A DNA stretch of 64,000 nt. Origin: Pseudodesulfovibrio indicus (GTDB lineage Bacteria; Desulfobacterota; Desulfovibrionia; Desulfovibrionales; Desulfovibrionaceae). The notes beneath the pieces are model-generated. The model did not search any database. It was not told the DNA's origin and worked only from the letters and a program-made list of their open reading frames with translations. The stretch is taken from NCBI RefSeq assembly GCF_001563225.1, contig NZ_CP014206.1, positions 1,116,001 to 1,180,000 of the forward strand, given 5' to 3'. A program made the translations under genes and the position numbers. This document shows, one piece after another, positions 8,833-17,224 of the stretch (position 1 is its first letter; the number at the start of each line of letters is the position of its first letter).

Positions 8833-9240
8833 AAAGAAAAGAGAGAGCCGTCGCTGGCGCTCCTCCAGGTTTTTTGGAGCCCTCCCGGCGGGGTTCTTTC
8901 TTTTTCCAAAGCAAAAAAGAAAGAACGAAAGAAAAATGCTTTGGGGGGACATCACCGCCCACAGTTTGGCCGCCAAGAATCCGATCCGCTCGGTCCGGCT
9001 CCATCCGATTAAAAGTATTGTCCGTGCCTCCACGAAAACGCCCCTTTTAAGGGATACCGAGGGGCTACGGGAGCGGAGCCGCCGCCCCTTCGCGGTCGGC
9101 TTCCAGGCGTCCAGAACAGGGCTCGCTGCGTGCGGCTTGACGGGACGAAGGGCGAAGGAAGAGGGGCCTTCGTAAGGGTTGGCGGGGTAGGAGAGCCGCT
9201 GTTTGAGGCTGCGCCTCAAAGGCGCTCCAAGGAAGATGGT
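8833..9240 (+). repeat. Dispersed intergenic repeat, copy A (about 400 bp)
   Basis: This gene-free stretch between roo and yaiI is repeated, inverted and with high identity by eye, at about 38700-39112. Shared landmarks include GAGCCGTCGCTGGCGCTCCT, TTCTTTCTTTTTCCAAAGC, AATCCGATCCGCTCGG, the GGAGCGGAGCCGCCGCCCC block, CAGAACAGGGCTCGCT and TTTGAGGCTGCGCCTCAAA (itself a perfect inverted repeat). Indels between copies break every open frame, so it is not coding. The rest, 9241-9308, shows a short AAGTTTTGAAAGG word also found in the other repeat family, and nothing else. Confidence 0.85.
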
Positions 9241-9308
9241 CCGTGGCATTGCCTCGCGAAGCGGCGACAAGAAGTTTTGAAAGGGAGCCCGGAAGCATTC
9301 TTCTCCGG

Positions 9309-9758
9309 TCAGGCGTGTTTGGTGAGGTAGCGGTCGAGCTGGTTGGTGAAGGCTTGTTTGTCTTTGGGGCCGAGCGGCGGGGGGCCGCCTTGGGCCAGGC
9401 CGCCGGAGCGGAGTTCTTCCATGAGGTTGCGCATGCGCAGCAGCCCTTTGACGTTGTCTTCGGTGTAGAGTTCGCCGCGCGGGTTGAGGCCGGTGGCGCC
9501 TTTGGTGACGATGGCGTCGGCCAGGGGGATGTCGGCGGTGATGACCAGGTCGCCGGGGGCCACGCGGGCGGCGATTTCGTTGTCGGCCTCGTTGAAGCCC
9601 GCGTCCACGCGGATGGCGGTGATGAGCGGTGAGGGCGGTACCTGGAGGGTGGTGTTGGCCACCAGGATCATCTCCACGGACCGGCGCTGTGCGGCGCGGA
9701 AGAGGATATCCTTGATGGCGTTGGGGCAGGCGTCTGCGTCGACCCAGATGCGCATCAA
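9309..9758 (-). CDS. UPF0178 (YaiI/YqxD) family protein
   Basis: A 149-residue cytoplasmic protein beginning MMRIWVDADACP, the family signature, with conserved Asp residues (DADACP, VDAGFNEADNEIA, TADIPLADAIV) that resemble the acidic site of PIN-like nucleases. Function is not established; nuclease-like activity is only inferred from the fold family. Its ATG overlaps the stop of ywbE (ATGA), so the two are translationally coupled on the minus strand. Full length for the family. Either of the first two Met codons could be used; the first sits in the ATGA overlap and is preferred. Confidence 0.9.
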   Translation of the reverse strand: MMRIWVDADACPNAIKDILFRAAQRRSVEMILVANTTLQVPPSPLITAIRVDAGFNEADNEIAARVAPGDLVITADIPLADAIVTKGATGLNPRGELYTEDNVKGLLRMRNLMEELRSGGLAQGGPPPLGPKDKQAFTNQLDRYLTKHA

Positions 9759-9961
9759 CCCTCGCTCTGGCCGAGGACGGCCTTGACCCTGCCCACCTGG
9801 CCGTCGGTCAACCGGACCTTGATGCCGTGGGGGTGGGTGGGGGATTTGGTCAGCAGGTTGGCCACGGTGCCGCGGGTCAGCGCGCCGGTGCGCTGGTCCT
9901 TCTTGAGCACGATGTCCACGAGCATGCCGGGTTTGATGTCGGCGCGTTTTCGTCCGTCCAT
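9755..9961 (-). CDS. YwbE family small protein
   Basis: A 68-residue protein matching the YwbE family: the pattern GMLVDIVLKKDQRTGALTRG, then a TKSPTHPHGIKVRL segment and GRVKAV. This is a small beta-rich, KOW-like protein of unknown role, perhaps nucleic-acid binding. AGGAC lies about 8 nt before the ATG. It overlaps the UPF0178 gene by 4 bases (ATGA), and both are short basic or acidic cytoplasmic proteins, so a shared RNA-related role is plausible but unproven. Confidence 0.85.
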   Translation of the reverse strand: MDGRKRADIKPGMLVDIVLKKDQRTGALTRGTVANLLTKSPTHPHGIKVRLTDGQVGRVKAVLGQSEG

Positions 9962-10089
9962 GGTCTGTGTCCTGGGTTGCGGTTCGCGGGCATCATGCTC
10001 GGCGCGCGGCCCGATGTCCAGCCCTCGCCGTTGACCGGGGGCGTGCGAAAAGAGCGGCGAGACCGCGCGGTTCGGATCGGGGGCCGGGG

Positions 10090-10590
10090 TTACTGCCAGG
10101 TCCCTTTCTTGTAGCTGAAGATCTGGCGGTTGGGGATCGCGGACACCGGCTTGAAATGGGCGGTGCGGCAGAGCTCCGGCGAGTTGCCCACGGCCTCCAT
10201 GACCATTTCCTGGAAGCGCATGACGCCCACGAAGGGGATGGTCTTGGACTTGGAGCGGCTGACCTTGGTGGAGATGGAGTCGAGGTCGATGGCGTGGTAG
10301 CGGGCGAGGTAGGAGCCGTCGGGCTGCTTGACGATCTGCATGCGCTGGCGGGACAACCGGTGGTTCCGGTTCAGGGCCTGGGCCCGCGTCTTGGCGAATT
10401 TTTCAAAGTCCGCGTGCTTGGTGGCCAGTCCCTCGTCGAGATAGAGGGGCATGTTGGCCGCGGTCACGGGCTGGGATGCGTTGCCGGGCGCAACGGAAGC
10501 CACTTCCTGTGCGGAAGCGGGAACGCCGGACGCAAAAAAGGCTCCGGTGGAGAGCAGGGCCAGAATGGCCAAAATGGCAAACTTATGCAT
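10090..10590 (-). CDS. Secreted protein of unknown function
   Basis: A 166-residue protein with a clear signal peptide (residues 1-28, hydrophobic run then ASGVPASAQ cleavage region), predicting a periplasmic location. The mature part has no domain I recognise; it is basic and contains a single Cys. A ribosome site (AAGGA) lies 7 nt before the ATG. It follows a VWA-OmpA gene on the same strand with a perfect 11-bp stem-loop between them, so partial read-through expression is possible. No function is proposed. Confidence 0.75.
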   Translation of the reverse strand: MHKFAILAILALLSTGAFFASGVPASAQEVASVAPGNASQPVTAANMPLYLDEGLATKHADFEKFAKTRAQALNRNHRLSRQRMQIVKQPDGSYLARYHAIDLDSISTKVSRSKSKTIPFVGVMRFQEMVMEAVGNSPELCRTAHFKPVSAIPNRQIFSYKKGTWQ

Positions 10591-10617
10591 GGTTTAGTCC
10601 TTCTAACCAGAGCAGGT

Positions 10618-10642
10618 GGCTGGGCGGCAGCGCCGCCCAGCC
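10618..10642 (-). terminator. Intercistronic stem-loop between VWA-OmpA gene and the secreted unknown
   Basis: A perfect 11-bp inverted repeat GGCTGGGCGGC / GCCGCCCAGCC with a 3-nt loop and no T-run on either side. It may act as a weak terminator or RNA-stability element. Confidence 0.5.
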
Positions 10643-10657
10643 ATTCTTACCATACTG

Positions 10658-11713
10658 CTACTTGGTCTGGATTTCAACCCTGCGGTTGAGCTTGCGGCCT
10701 TCCTTGGTGGTGTTGTCGTACTTCGGGCTCAGCTCGCCGTACCCCTTGGCTTCCAGGCGGTCGGCGGAGATGCCGTTGGCAACCAGCCATTCCATGACGG
10801 AATTGGCGCGGCGCTCGGACAGTCCCTGGTTGTACTCCTCGGTACCGGTGGAGTCGGTGTGGCCGGAGATCTCGTAGGTGGCGGAAGCGTCTTCCTCGAG
10901 GATCATCTTGGCCTGCTCGAGCACGGGGATCATCTCGTCGGTGATCTGGTACTTGTCGAAGCCGAAGTTCAGGTTGAAGGTAACCACTTCCTTGGTCGGG
11001 GCCGGGGCGACGACAACCGGGGCCGGAGCCGGGGCCGGGTCGGCGACTTCGTCGTAGAAGACGTCGCGGGCGTACTTGCTCAGGGCGTTGGCGTCGGCGA
11101 AGGTGGCGCCGTCGGCGGCCACGGAGCAGGAGAAGGCGGAGCGGATGCCGTCAACAACGGCCTGTCCCTTGGCGGAGTCGGCGTAGCTGACAACGTGCAC
11201 GCACAGGTTGCTGCCGTACTTGGAGGCCATGTCCTGGGCCACGGCAACCGGGTCGGTGCCGATGTTGGACTCGCCGTCGGTGAAAATGATCAGCGCGGTC
11301 TTGCCGGACAGCTGGCCCAGGGTCGGGTTGATGTCGGCCAGGCCGTTGCCCATGGGGGTCTGGCGGTTGAAGATGCCGAACTCGGTGTCCACGGCGGAGA
11401 CCGCTGCGGCCACGGTGGCCTCGGAATAGGGCTTGGGCGAGCACTGCACCTCGAACGGCGCGAACAGGATTACCGCGGAATTGTAGTCCAGGGCGGGGAT
11501 GGCCTGGTTCAGCGCGAGCATGTCGCTCTTGGCCTTTTCAATCTTTTTCATGCCGTCGGCATTCTTCATGGCCATGGAGCCGGACTGGTCGAGGAACAAG
11601 ATGAAGTTATCGACTTTCTTGACCATCTTGGCGTTGGCGGTGGCGGCAAACGCGAAGGAGAAAGTCAACATCGCGGCCAGCATGAACAAAATCAGTTTTC
11701 TAGAATGTGTCAT
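10658..11713 (-). CDS. VWA-domain / OmpA-like C-terminal fusion protein
   Basis: A 351-residue exported protein. Residues 1-28 are a signal peptide. A von Willebrand factor A domain follows with an intact MIDAS start (LFLDQSGSMAM) and the second Thr loop (RQTPMGNGLA) and Asp (FTDGESN). A proline/alanine-rich linker (DPAPAPAPVVVAPAP) then leads to an OmpA-like peptidoglycan-binding domain with the HTDSTGTEEYNQGLSERRANSV signature and a final NRRVEIQTK. It probably anchors to the cell wall in the periplasm and binds a protein partner through metal. AAGGAG lies 8 nt before the ATG. The 232-nt gap upstream, to hldD on the other strand, holds divergent promoters. Confidence 0.93.
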   Translation of the reverse strand: MTHSRKLILFMLAAMLTFSFAFAATANAKMVKKVDNFILFLDQSGSMAMKNADGMKKIEKAKSDMLALNQAIPALDYNSAVILFAPFEVQCSPKPYSEATVAAAVSAVDTEFGIFNRQTPMGNGLADINPTLGQLSGKTALIIFTDGESNIGTDPVAVAQDMASKYGSNLCVHVVSYADSAKGQAVVDGIRSAFSCSVAADGATFADANALSKYARDVFYDEVADPAPAPAPVVVAPAPTKEVVTFNLNFGFDKYQITDEMIPVLEQAKMILEEDASATYEISGHTDSTGTEEYNQGLSERRANSVMEWLVANGISADRLEAKGYGELSPKYDNTTKEGRKLNRRVEIQTK

Positions 11714-11945
11714 GATCTCACTCCTTTAGAGATTGTTTTCTTTGTCGCTGCTCCCATTCGGGAATCATTAAAAGCATATACGCAAAATAGTAGTCGGTCG
11801 CAACAACGATTAAGGCACATAGTACCAGAATATGCGCGGTTGTCTAGGAAAACGCGCGGGTTCTTGCGGTTGCGTCCTGGCCATGAACACAGTATGTAAA
11901 GACGTTTACGCCGCAAGGGCGTCATCGAGAAAGCAAGGGGAAGCC

Positions 11946-12926
11946 ATGTACATAGTCACCGGCGGCGCGGGATTCATCGGCAGCGCCATGGTCTGGAAGC
12001 TCAACACCATGGGCATCGACGACATTCTGGTGGTGGACAATTTGTCCACCAGCGAGAAGTGGAACAACCTGGTGGGCCTGAAATATCAGGATTACCTGCA
12101 CCGCGATCAGTTCCTCAAGTTCATCCTCGAAGGGGACGACCCGTTCGAGACCGACGCCGTGGTCCACATGGGCGCGTGCTCCTCCACCACCGAATTGAAC
12201 GCGGACTTCCTGATGGAGAACAACTACCGCTTCACCCAGTACGTCTGCCGGTTCTGCATGGAGCACGGGGCGCGGTTCGTGAACGCATCGTCCGCCGCCA
12301 CCTACGGCAACGGCGAGTGCGGCTTCGACGACAACCATGACGGCATCGACCGGTTGCGCCCCCTGAACATGTACGGCTACTCCAAGCAGCTCTTCGACCT
12401 CTGGGCCAAGGACGCGGGCATCCTCGACCAGATCGTTTCGCTCAAGTTCTTCAATGTCTTCGGCCCCAACGAGTACCACAAGGACGACATGCGCTCGGTC
12501 ATCTGCAAGGCGCACAGCCAGATTCTGGAGACCGGCAAGCTCAAGCTGTTCAAGTCCTACCGCCCGGAGTATCCGGACGGCGGCCAGAAGCGGGACTTCG
12601 TGTACATCAAGGACTGCGTGGACATCATGGCCTGGTTTTTGGAGAACCGGGACAAGGGCGGCATCTTCAACATCGGTACGGGAACTGCAAGAACATGGAA
12701 TGATTTGGCGAATGCGGTTTTTGCCGCCATGGACCGCGAGCCGGTCATCGAGTACATCCCGATGCCGGAGACGATCCGGGACAAATACCAGTATTTCACC
12801 CAGGCGAACATGGACAAGCTCAAGGCGGCAGGCTGCCCGGTGGAGATGACTTCCCTGGAGGATGGGGCCGCGGATTACGTCCGGAATTACCTGGACAAAG
12901 ACGACAGATACCTCAGGTCCAGATAG
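11946..12926 (+). CDS. hldD: ADP-L-glycero-D-manno-heptose-6-epimerase
   Basis: A 326-residue cytoplasmic NAD(P)-dependent SDR enzyme that epimerises ADP-heptose for the LPS inner core. It begins MYIVTGGAGFIGSAMV (Rossmann GxxGxxG) and carries the YGYSK catalytic Tyr-x3-Lys and the FFNVFGPNEYHKDDM substrate loop typical of HldD/RfaD. The start at 11946 follows AAGGGGA; an upstream in-frame ATG has no ribosome site. It is followed 13 nt later by lptD, so heptose supply and LPS export are in one transcription unit. Confidence 0.94.
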   Translation: MYIVTGGAGFIGSAMVWKLNTMGIDDILVVDNLSTSEKWNNLVGLKYQDYLHRDQFLKFILEGDDPFETDAVVHMGACSSTTELNADFLMENNYRFTQYVCRFCMEHGARFVNASSAATYGNGECGFDDNHDGIDRLRPLNMYGYSKQLFDLWAKDAGILDQIVSLKFFNVFGPNEYHKDDMRSVICKAHSQILETGKLKLFKSYRPEYPDGGQKRDFVYIKDCVDIMAWFLENRDKGGIFNIGTGTARTWNDLANAVFAAMDREPVIEYIPMPETIRDKYQYFTQANMDKLKAAGCPVEMTSLEDGAADYVRNYLDKDDRYLRSR

Positions 12927-12939
12927 CCGAGAGGTCTTT

Positions 12940-15327
12940 TTGCGACGCAAGTTCACCCGCATATCCCTGGCCGCCCTGGCGGTCCTGGTCCTGACGCTCT
13001 GCCTGCCGTGGACGCTCATCGGCAAGCAGCCCGAGCTGAACAGGGTCAGGAAATACGTGCCGGACACGCCGGTCCAGGCCCCGGACCAGGACGAGTGGAC
13101 CTTTTCCGCGGACCGGGTGGTGGGCGACCACACCAGCGAGTACGTGGAGGCGTTCGGCAACGTCTCCCTGAGCCTGGGCGAGGACCAGCTGCGGGCGGAC
13201 TTCGCCCGCTACTACCGGAACACGGGCTGGGTCTTTCTCAAGGGCGACATCCGGGCCCACTGGGGCGGTGATTTTCTCCAGGCCGACGAAGGCGAGTTCG
13301 ACCTGAACAACATGACCGGCTGGCTCAAGAACGGGAAGCTGTTCATGGCCAAGCCGCACATCTACGTCGAGGCCGAGCGCGTGGGCAAGGCCGTGGGCGA
13401 CTCCTACACCTTCAAGAACGCCAAGGTGACCTCCTGCTCCGGCGACCGGCCCGCCTGGTCCGTGACCTCGGAGGAGGGCGACGTCAACCTGGACGGTCGC
13501 ATCCAGCTCTACCGCTCCGCATTCCGCGTCAAGAACGTGCCGGTCTTCTTCTGGCCCTACATGGCCCTGCCGGGGCGCCGCGAGCGGCAGAGCGGCTTCC
13601 TCATGCCCTACGTGTCCTCGTCCGAGAAGCTCGGCTTCCAGCTGAACATGCCCTACTACTGGGTCATCGACGACGAGATGGACGCCACCTTCTACCAGAA
13701 CTACATGTCCAGGCGCGGCTACATGCAGGGCGTGCAGTTCCGCCACACCGAGGACGCCTCGACCAAGGGGCTGTGGCAGGTGGACATCATGAACGACCAG
13801 CGGCGGGCCACTTCGGAATACGACGAGTGGAAGGGGTACCAGGGCGACGGCCTGACCAGGCCCAACAGCGACCGCTGGTGGGTGCGCAGCAAGTACGACG
13901 GCTGGCTCGGCAGCCCCCGGTGGCAGGTCAAGCTCGACCTGGACGTGGTCTCGGACCAGAACTACCTGCGTGACTTCCAGCACGGCCCCACCGGGTTCGA
14001 GCGCTCCCGCGAGGAGTTCCTGGACGAGTTCGGCCGCGACATCGAGAACAAGGACTCCCTGCACCGGCTGAGCAAGGCGTACGTCAGCCGCAGCTGGGAC
14101 CGCTTCGGCGTGGTGGGCTTCGCCCAGTACGACGAGAACCTGGCGTTCATGAACGGCAACGGCAGGGACGGCGAGAACGACACGGTCCAGACCCTGCCCG
14201 AGCTGAACGCCTTCGCCTTCCAGCAGTCCCTGCCCGGCGGGCTGGAAGGGGCGTTCGACGCCAAATACGATTATTTCTACCGCGAGTACGGCAACTCCGG
14301 CCATCGCTTCGAGGCCAAGCCGGAACTGAAGCTGCCGCTCAAGAGCGACTACCTGACGGTCATCCCGTCCCTGGCCCTGGACCACACCTCCTACAGCCTG
14401 ACCTCGCACGAGGATACCGGCAACATGTCCGTGTCCGCCCCCGGCGGCAAGACCGCGGTCATCGACACCTCCAAGATCGAGGACGGCTACCAGAACCGGA
14501 CCACCTGGACCGGCGGGTTCTCGGCCTTCTCCGAGATGACCCGGACCTTCTCCCTGGCCGACCTTCCCAAGGCGGACCCCGGCCTGGCCGGGACCTCCAG
14601 CTGGACGCGGCTCAAGCACTCGATCCAGCCCCGGGTGGACTACACCTACACCCCGAACCTGACCGGCCAGGAGAAGCTGCCCTATTTCGACACCGACGAC
14701 CGGCTGGCCGGGAGCAACAAGGTCACCTATTCGCTGACCAACGTCCTGGACCGCCGCCGCGACAGCGTGATCCTGTCCCCCGGCTCCGACGACGAGCCCG
14801 TGGCCCTGGTCGCCCGCGACTACCTCGACTTCCTGATGTTCCGCCTGGAGCAGTCCTACGACTACAACGAGGCCAACCGGATGGACGAGCTGAACCTGTA
14901 CAAGCGCAGGCCGTTCTCGGACGTCATGGCCGAGCTGAAGGTCAAGCCCGCCACCTTCGTGGACCTGCTGACCCGCAACTGGTTCTCGCCCTACCGGGGC
15001 GACATGACCCAGAGCGAGACCTCCATCCGGTTCTTCAAGGACGGGCTGGGCGAGATCACCCTGGGCTACGACTTCGTGAAGAGCCTCGACGAGTATCTGC
15101 GCACCCAGGACGACGACATGTCCATCATCCGCGTGGGCGGCAAGTGGCACATCAACGACACCTTCACCCTGAGCGCCATGTACCGCCACGACTTCATGGA
15201 CGAGCAGGACCTGGAGCGCACCCTGCGCCTGGACTGGGCCGCCGAGTGCTACACCCTGTACTTCTCCTACAGCCAGAAGCCGGGCGACAACCGGTTCGAG
15301 GTCGGCTTCGACCTGCTGAACTTCTAG
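12940..15327 (+). CDS. lptD: LPS-assembly protein LptD (OstA/Imp)
   Basis: A roughly 795-residue outer-membrane beta-barrel that inserts LPS in the outer leaflet. It has an N-terminal signal anchor (RRKFTRISLAALAVLVLTL...), an LptA/OstA-like beta-jellyroll (about 70-190; repeated DEGEFDLNNMTG and AERVGKAVG strands) and a long barrel rich in alternating aromatic strands ending FEVGFDLLNF, with a terminal Phe as in barrel proteins. I chose the TTG at 12940, with GAGG 5 nt upstream, because ATG/GTG options upstream lie inside hldD; the exact start is the weakest point. Co-transcribed with hldD (13-nt gap) and followed by mutL. Confidence 0.88.
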   Translation: MRRKFTRISLAALAVLVLTLCLPWTLIGKQPELNRVRKYVPDTPVQAPDQDEWTFSADRVVGDHTSEYVEAFGNVSLSLGEDQLRADFARYYRNTGWVFLKGDIRAHWGGDFLQADEGEFDLNNMTGWLKNGKLFMAKPHIYVEAERVGKAVGDSYTFKNAKVTSCSGDRPAWSVTSEEGDVNLDGRIQLYRSAFRVKNVPVFFWPYMALPGRRERQSGFLMPYVSSSEKLGFQLNMPYYWVIDDEMDATFYQNYMSRRGYMQGVQFRHTEDASTKGLWQVDIMNDQRRATSEYDEWKGYQGDGLTRPNSDRWWVRSKYDGWLGSPRWQVKLDLDVVSDQNYLRDFQHGPTGFERSREEFLDEFGRDIENKDSLHRLSKAYVSRSWDRFGVVGFAQYDENLAFMNGNGRDGENDTVQTLPELNAFAFQQSLPGGLEGAFDAKYDYFYREYGNSGHRFEAKPELKLPLKSDYLTVIPSLALDHTSYSLTSHEDTGNMSVSAPGGKTAVIDTSKIEDGYQNRTTWTGGFSAFSEMTRTFSLADLPKADPGLAGTSSWTRLKHSIQPRVDYTYTPNLTGQEKLPYFDTDDRLAGSNKVTYSLTNVLDRRRDSVILSPGSDDEPVALVARDYLDFLMFRLEQSYDYNEANRMDELNLYKRRPFSDVMAELKVKPATFVDLLTRNWFSPYRGDMTQSETSIRFFKDGLGEITLGYDFVKSLDEYLRTQDDDMSIIRVGGKWHINDTFTLSAMYRHDFMDEQDLERTLRLDWAAECYTLYFSYSQKPGDNRFEVGFDLLNF

Positions 15328-15376
15328 CCGCCGCGCCGGAACCGGGTTGCCCCGTCCGGCAGGGGGATTATCTATT

Positions 15377-17224
15377 ATGGATATGAGCGCACCGTCCGAA
15401 ATCCGCATCCTGCCCCCGGGGCTGAAGAACCAGATCGCCGCGGGCGAGGTGGTGGAAAGGCCCGCCAGCGTGGTCAAGGAGCTGGTGGAGAACGCCCTGG
15501 ACGCCGGGGCCACCCGCGTGGACGTCGCCCTGGAGCAGGGCGGGCGTTCGCTCATGGTGGTCCAGGACAACGGCTCGGGCATCCCCGCCGCGCAGCTCAA
15601 CCTGGCCGTGACCCGGCACGCCACCAGCAAGATCCGCGACCTGCGCGACCTCTCGGACATCGGCTCCTTCGGGTTCCGGGGCGAGGCGCTGCCGTCCATC
15701 GCCTCGGTCTCGCGCTTCGTCATGACCTCCCGTGCGACAGGCGCGGACGAGGCCGCCTTCATCGAGGTGCGCGGCGGCGAGGTGGCGGCGGAGGGGCCTG
15801 CGGCCCTGGCCTCCGGCACCCGCGTGGAGGTTCGGGACCTGTTCGCCAACATCCCGGCCCGGCTCAAGTTCCTGAAGACCGAGGCGACCGAGAACCGGCG
15901 CTGCCAGGACGCCCTGATGCGCGTCTCCCTGGCCCATCTTTCCACCGGCTTTTCCCTGACGCTCGGCGGGCGCGAAGCGTTTCGCCTGCCCCCGGACCAG
16001 ACCCTGGCCGACCGGCTGGCCGCGTTCTGGCCTCCGGCCGTGACCTCGGCCCTGGCCCCCTTCGACTTCGAGCGCGACGGCTACCGGGCGCGCGGCGTGG
16101 CCGGTTCGCCCGCCACGGCCCAGGGGCGCGGCGACCGCATCCTGCTCTACGTCAACGGCCGCCCGGTCCAGGACAAGGTCATGCTCTCCGCCGTGCGCCA
16201 GGCGTACCGGGGCATGCTCCTGTCCCGCGAATACCCGCAGATCGTGCTCTTCCTGGACCTGCCCAGGGACCAGGTGGACGTCAACGTGCACCCGGCCAAG
16301 CTGGAGGTCCGGTTCATCGACGAGAGCCGCGTGTTCTCGGTCATCCGCAGCGGGGTCATGCAGGCGCTGTCCGGCACGGACGCCGAACTGGCGGGCGGCG
16401 CGCTTTCCGGGGGCGTGCACCCGGCGACCGGTTCCGGCGGCGCGGAGCCGTCCCGCGCACCGCACCGTCCCGCCCCCGTGGGCGACGGACCGAAATTTTC
16501 CACCTACCGCGCCTTCGAGGCGGACCGGGCCAGGTCCCTGGACCTGCCCCTGCCGCCCCCGCGCCCGTACTCCCCGTCCGGCGGAGAGGCGTCCCGTCGC
16601 GAAGACGGCCCGTTCCCCGGCGGAGCGCCCATGGTCCGCGAGCCGGGGCCGGACTCCCTGCGCCCGGCGAGTCTCAAGGGGCGGGGCATGACCTATCTCG
16701 GCCAGGTGGCGGACACCTATCTGGTCATCCGCCAGGGCGACGACCTGCTGCTGGTGGACCAGCACGCGGCCCACGAGCGGGTCATCCTGGCGGCCATGCG
16801 CGACCAGCGCAAGCGGGGCGACACCCAGCCCCTGGCCCTGGCCCTGGAGATATCCCTGCACCCGGCCGAGGCCGAGGTCCTGGCCGGGCTGCGCGAGGAC
16901 CTGCGCTCCATGGGGTTCGTCATCGAGATGGACGGCCCGGCCAAGGCGCTGGTCCGGGGCATTCCCCCGACACTTGAAACCGGGAAGGCCAGGGAGTATC
17001 TGAAGGACGCCCTGGCGGAAAAGGCCGGGGGGCTGGACGACCTGTGGACCATGATGGCCTGCAAGACCGCCATCAAGGCCAACCAGCCGCTGGCAGTGGA
17101 CGAGGCCCTGGCCCTGCTCGAAACATGGCTCGACACCCCGGAGCGCGAGTTCTGCCCCCACGGCAGGCCCGTGGTCCTGCGCTGGAGCCCCAACGATCTC
17201 GAAAAATTGTTCAAGAGAAAATAA
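15377..17224 (+). CDS. mutL: DNA mismatch repair protein MutL
   Basis: A 615-residue GHKL ATPase coordinating mismatch repair. The N-terminal ATP site is intact: ELVENALDAGA, DNGSG, GFRGEALPSI. After a proline-rich linker (about 350-430) the C-terminal domain has the endonuclease-type motifs: DQHAAHE, ACKTAIKA and FCPHGRP, as in MutH-independent MutL. One deviation: the motif DQHA-x2-E-x4-E has Ala in place of the last Glu (HERVILA). The start at 15377 is preceded by AGGGGGA with a 9-nt spacer. The stop TAA overlaps the ATG of alr by one base (TAATG), so alr is translationally coupled. Confidence 0.95.
   Translation: MDMSAPSEIRILPPGLKNQIAAGEVVERPASVVKELVENALDAGATRVDVALEQGGRSLMVVQDNGSGIPAAQLNLAVTRHATSKIRDLRDLSDIGSFGFRGEALPSIASVSRFVMTSRATGADEAAFIEVRGGEVAAEGPAALASGTRVEVRDLFANIPARLKFLKTEATENRRCQDALMRVSLAHLSTGFSLTLGGREAFRLPPDQTLADRLAAFWPPAVTSALAPFDFERDGYRARGVAGSPATAQGRGDRILLYVNGRPVQDKVMLSAVRQAYRGMLLSREYPQIVLFLDLPRDQVDVNVHPAKLEVRFIDESRVFSVIRSGVMQALSGTDAELAGGALSGGVHPATGSGGAEPSRAPHRPAPVGDGPKFSTYRAFEADRARSLDLPLPPPRPYSPSGGEASRREDGPFPGGAPMVREPGPDSLRPASLKGRGMTYLGQVADTYLVIRQGDDLLLVDQHAAHERVILAAMRDQRKRGDTQPLALALEISLHPAEAEVLAGLREDLRSMGFVIEMDGPAKALVRGIPPTLETGKAREYLKDALAEKAGGLDDLWTMMACKTAIKANQPLAVDEALALLETWLDTPEREFCPHGRPVVLRWSPNDLEKLFKRK

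Noticed and set aside
8734-9270. Open frame on the minus strand in repeat copy A, with partly similar frames in copy B (38604-38939, 38915-39262)
   Set aside because: Frame is not kept between copies because of indels, composition is Arg/Pro/Phe-rich, no ribosome site; treated as non-coding repeat.
12913-15945. 1,010-codon minus-strand frame opposite lptD and mutL
   Set aside because: Low-complexity Val/Gly/Leu/His composition typical of antisense to GC-rich genes, no ribosome site or domain.
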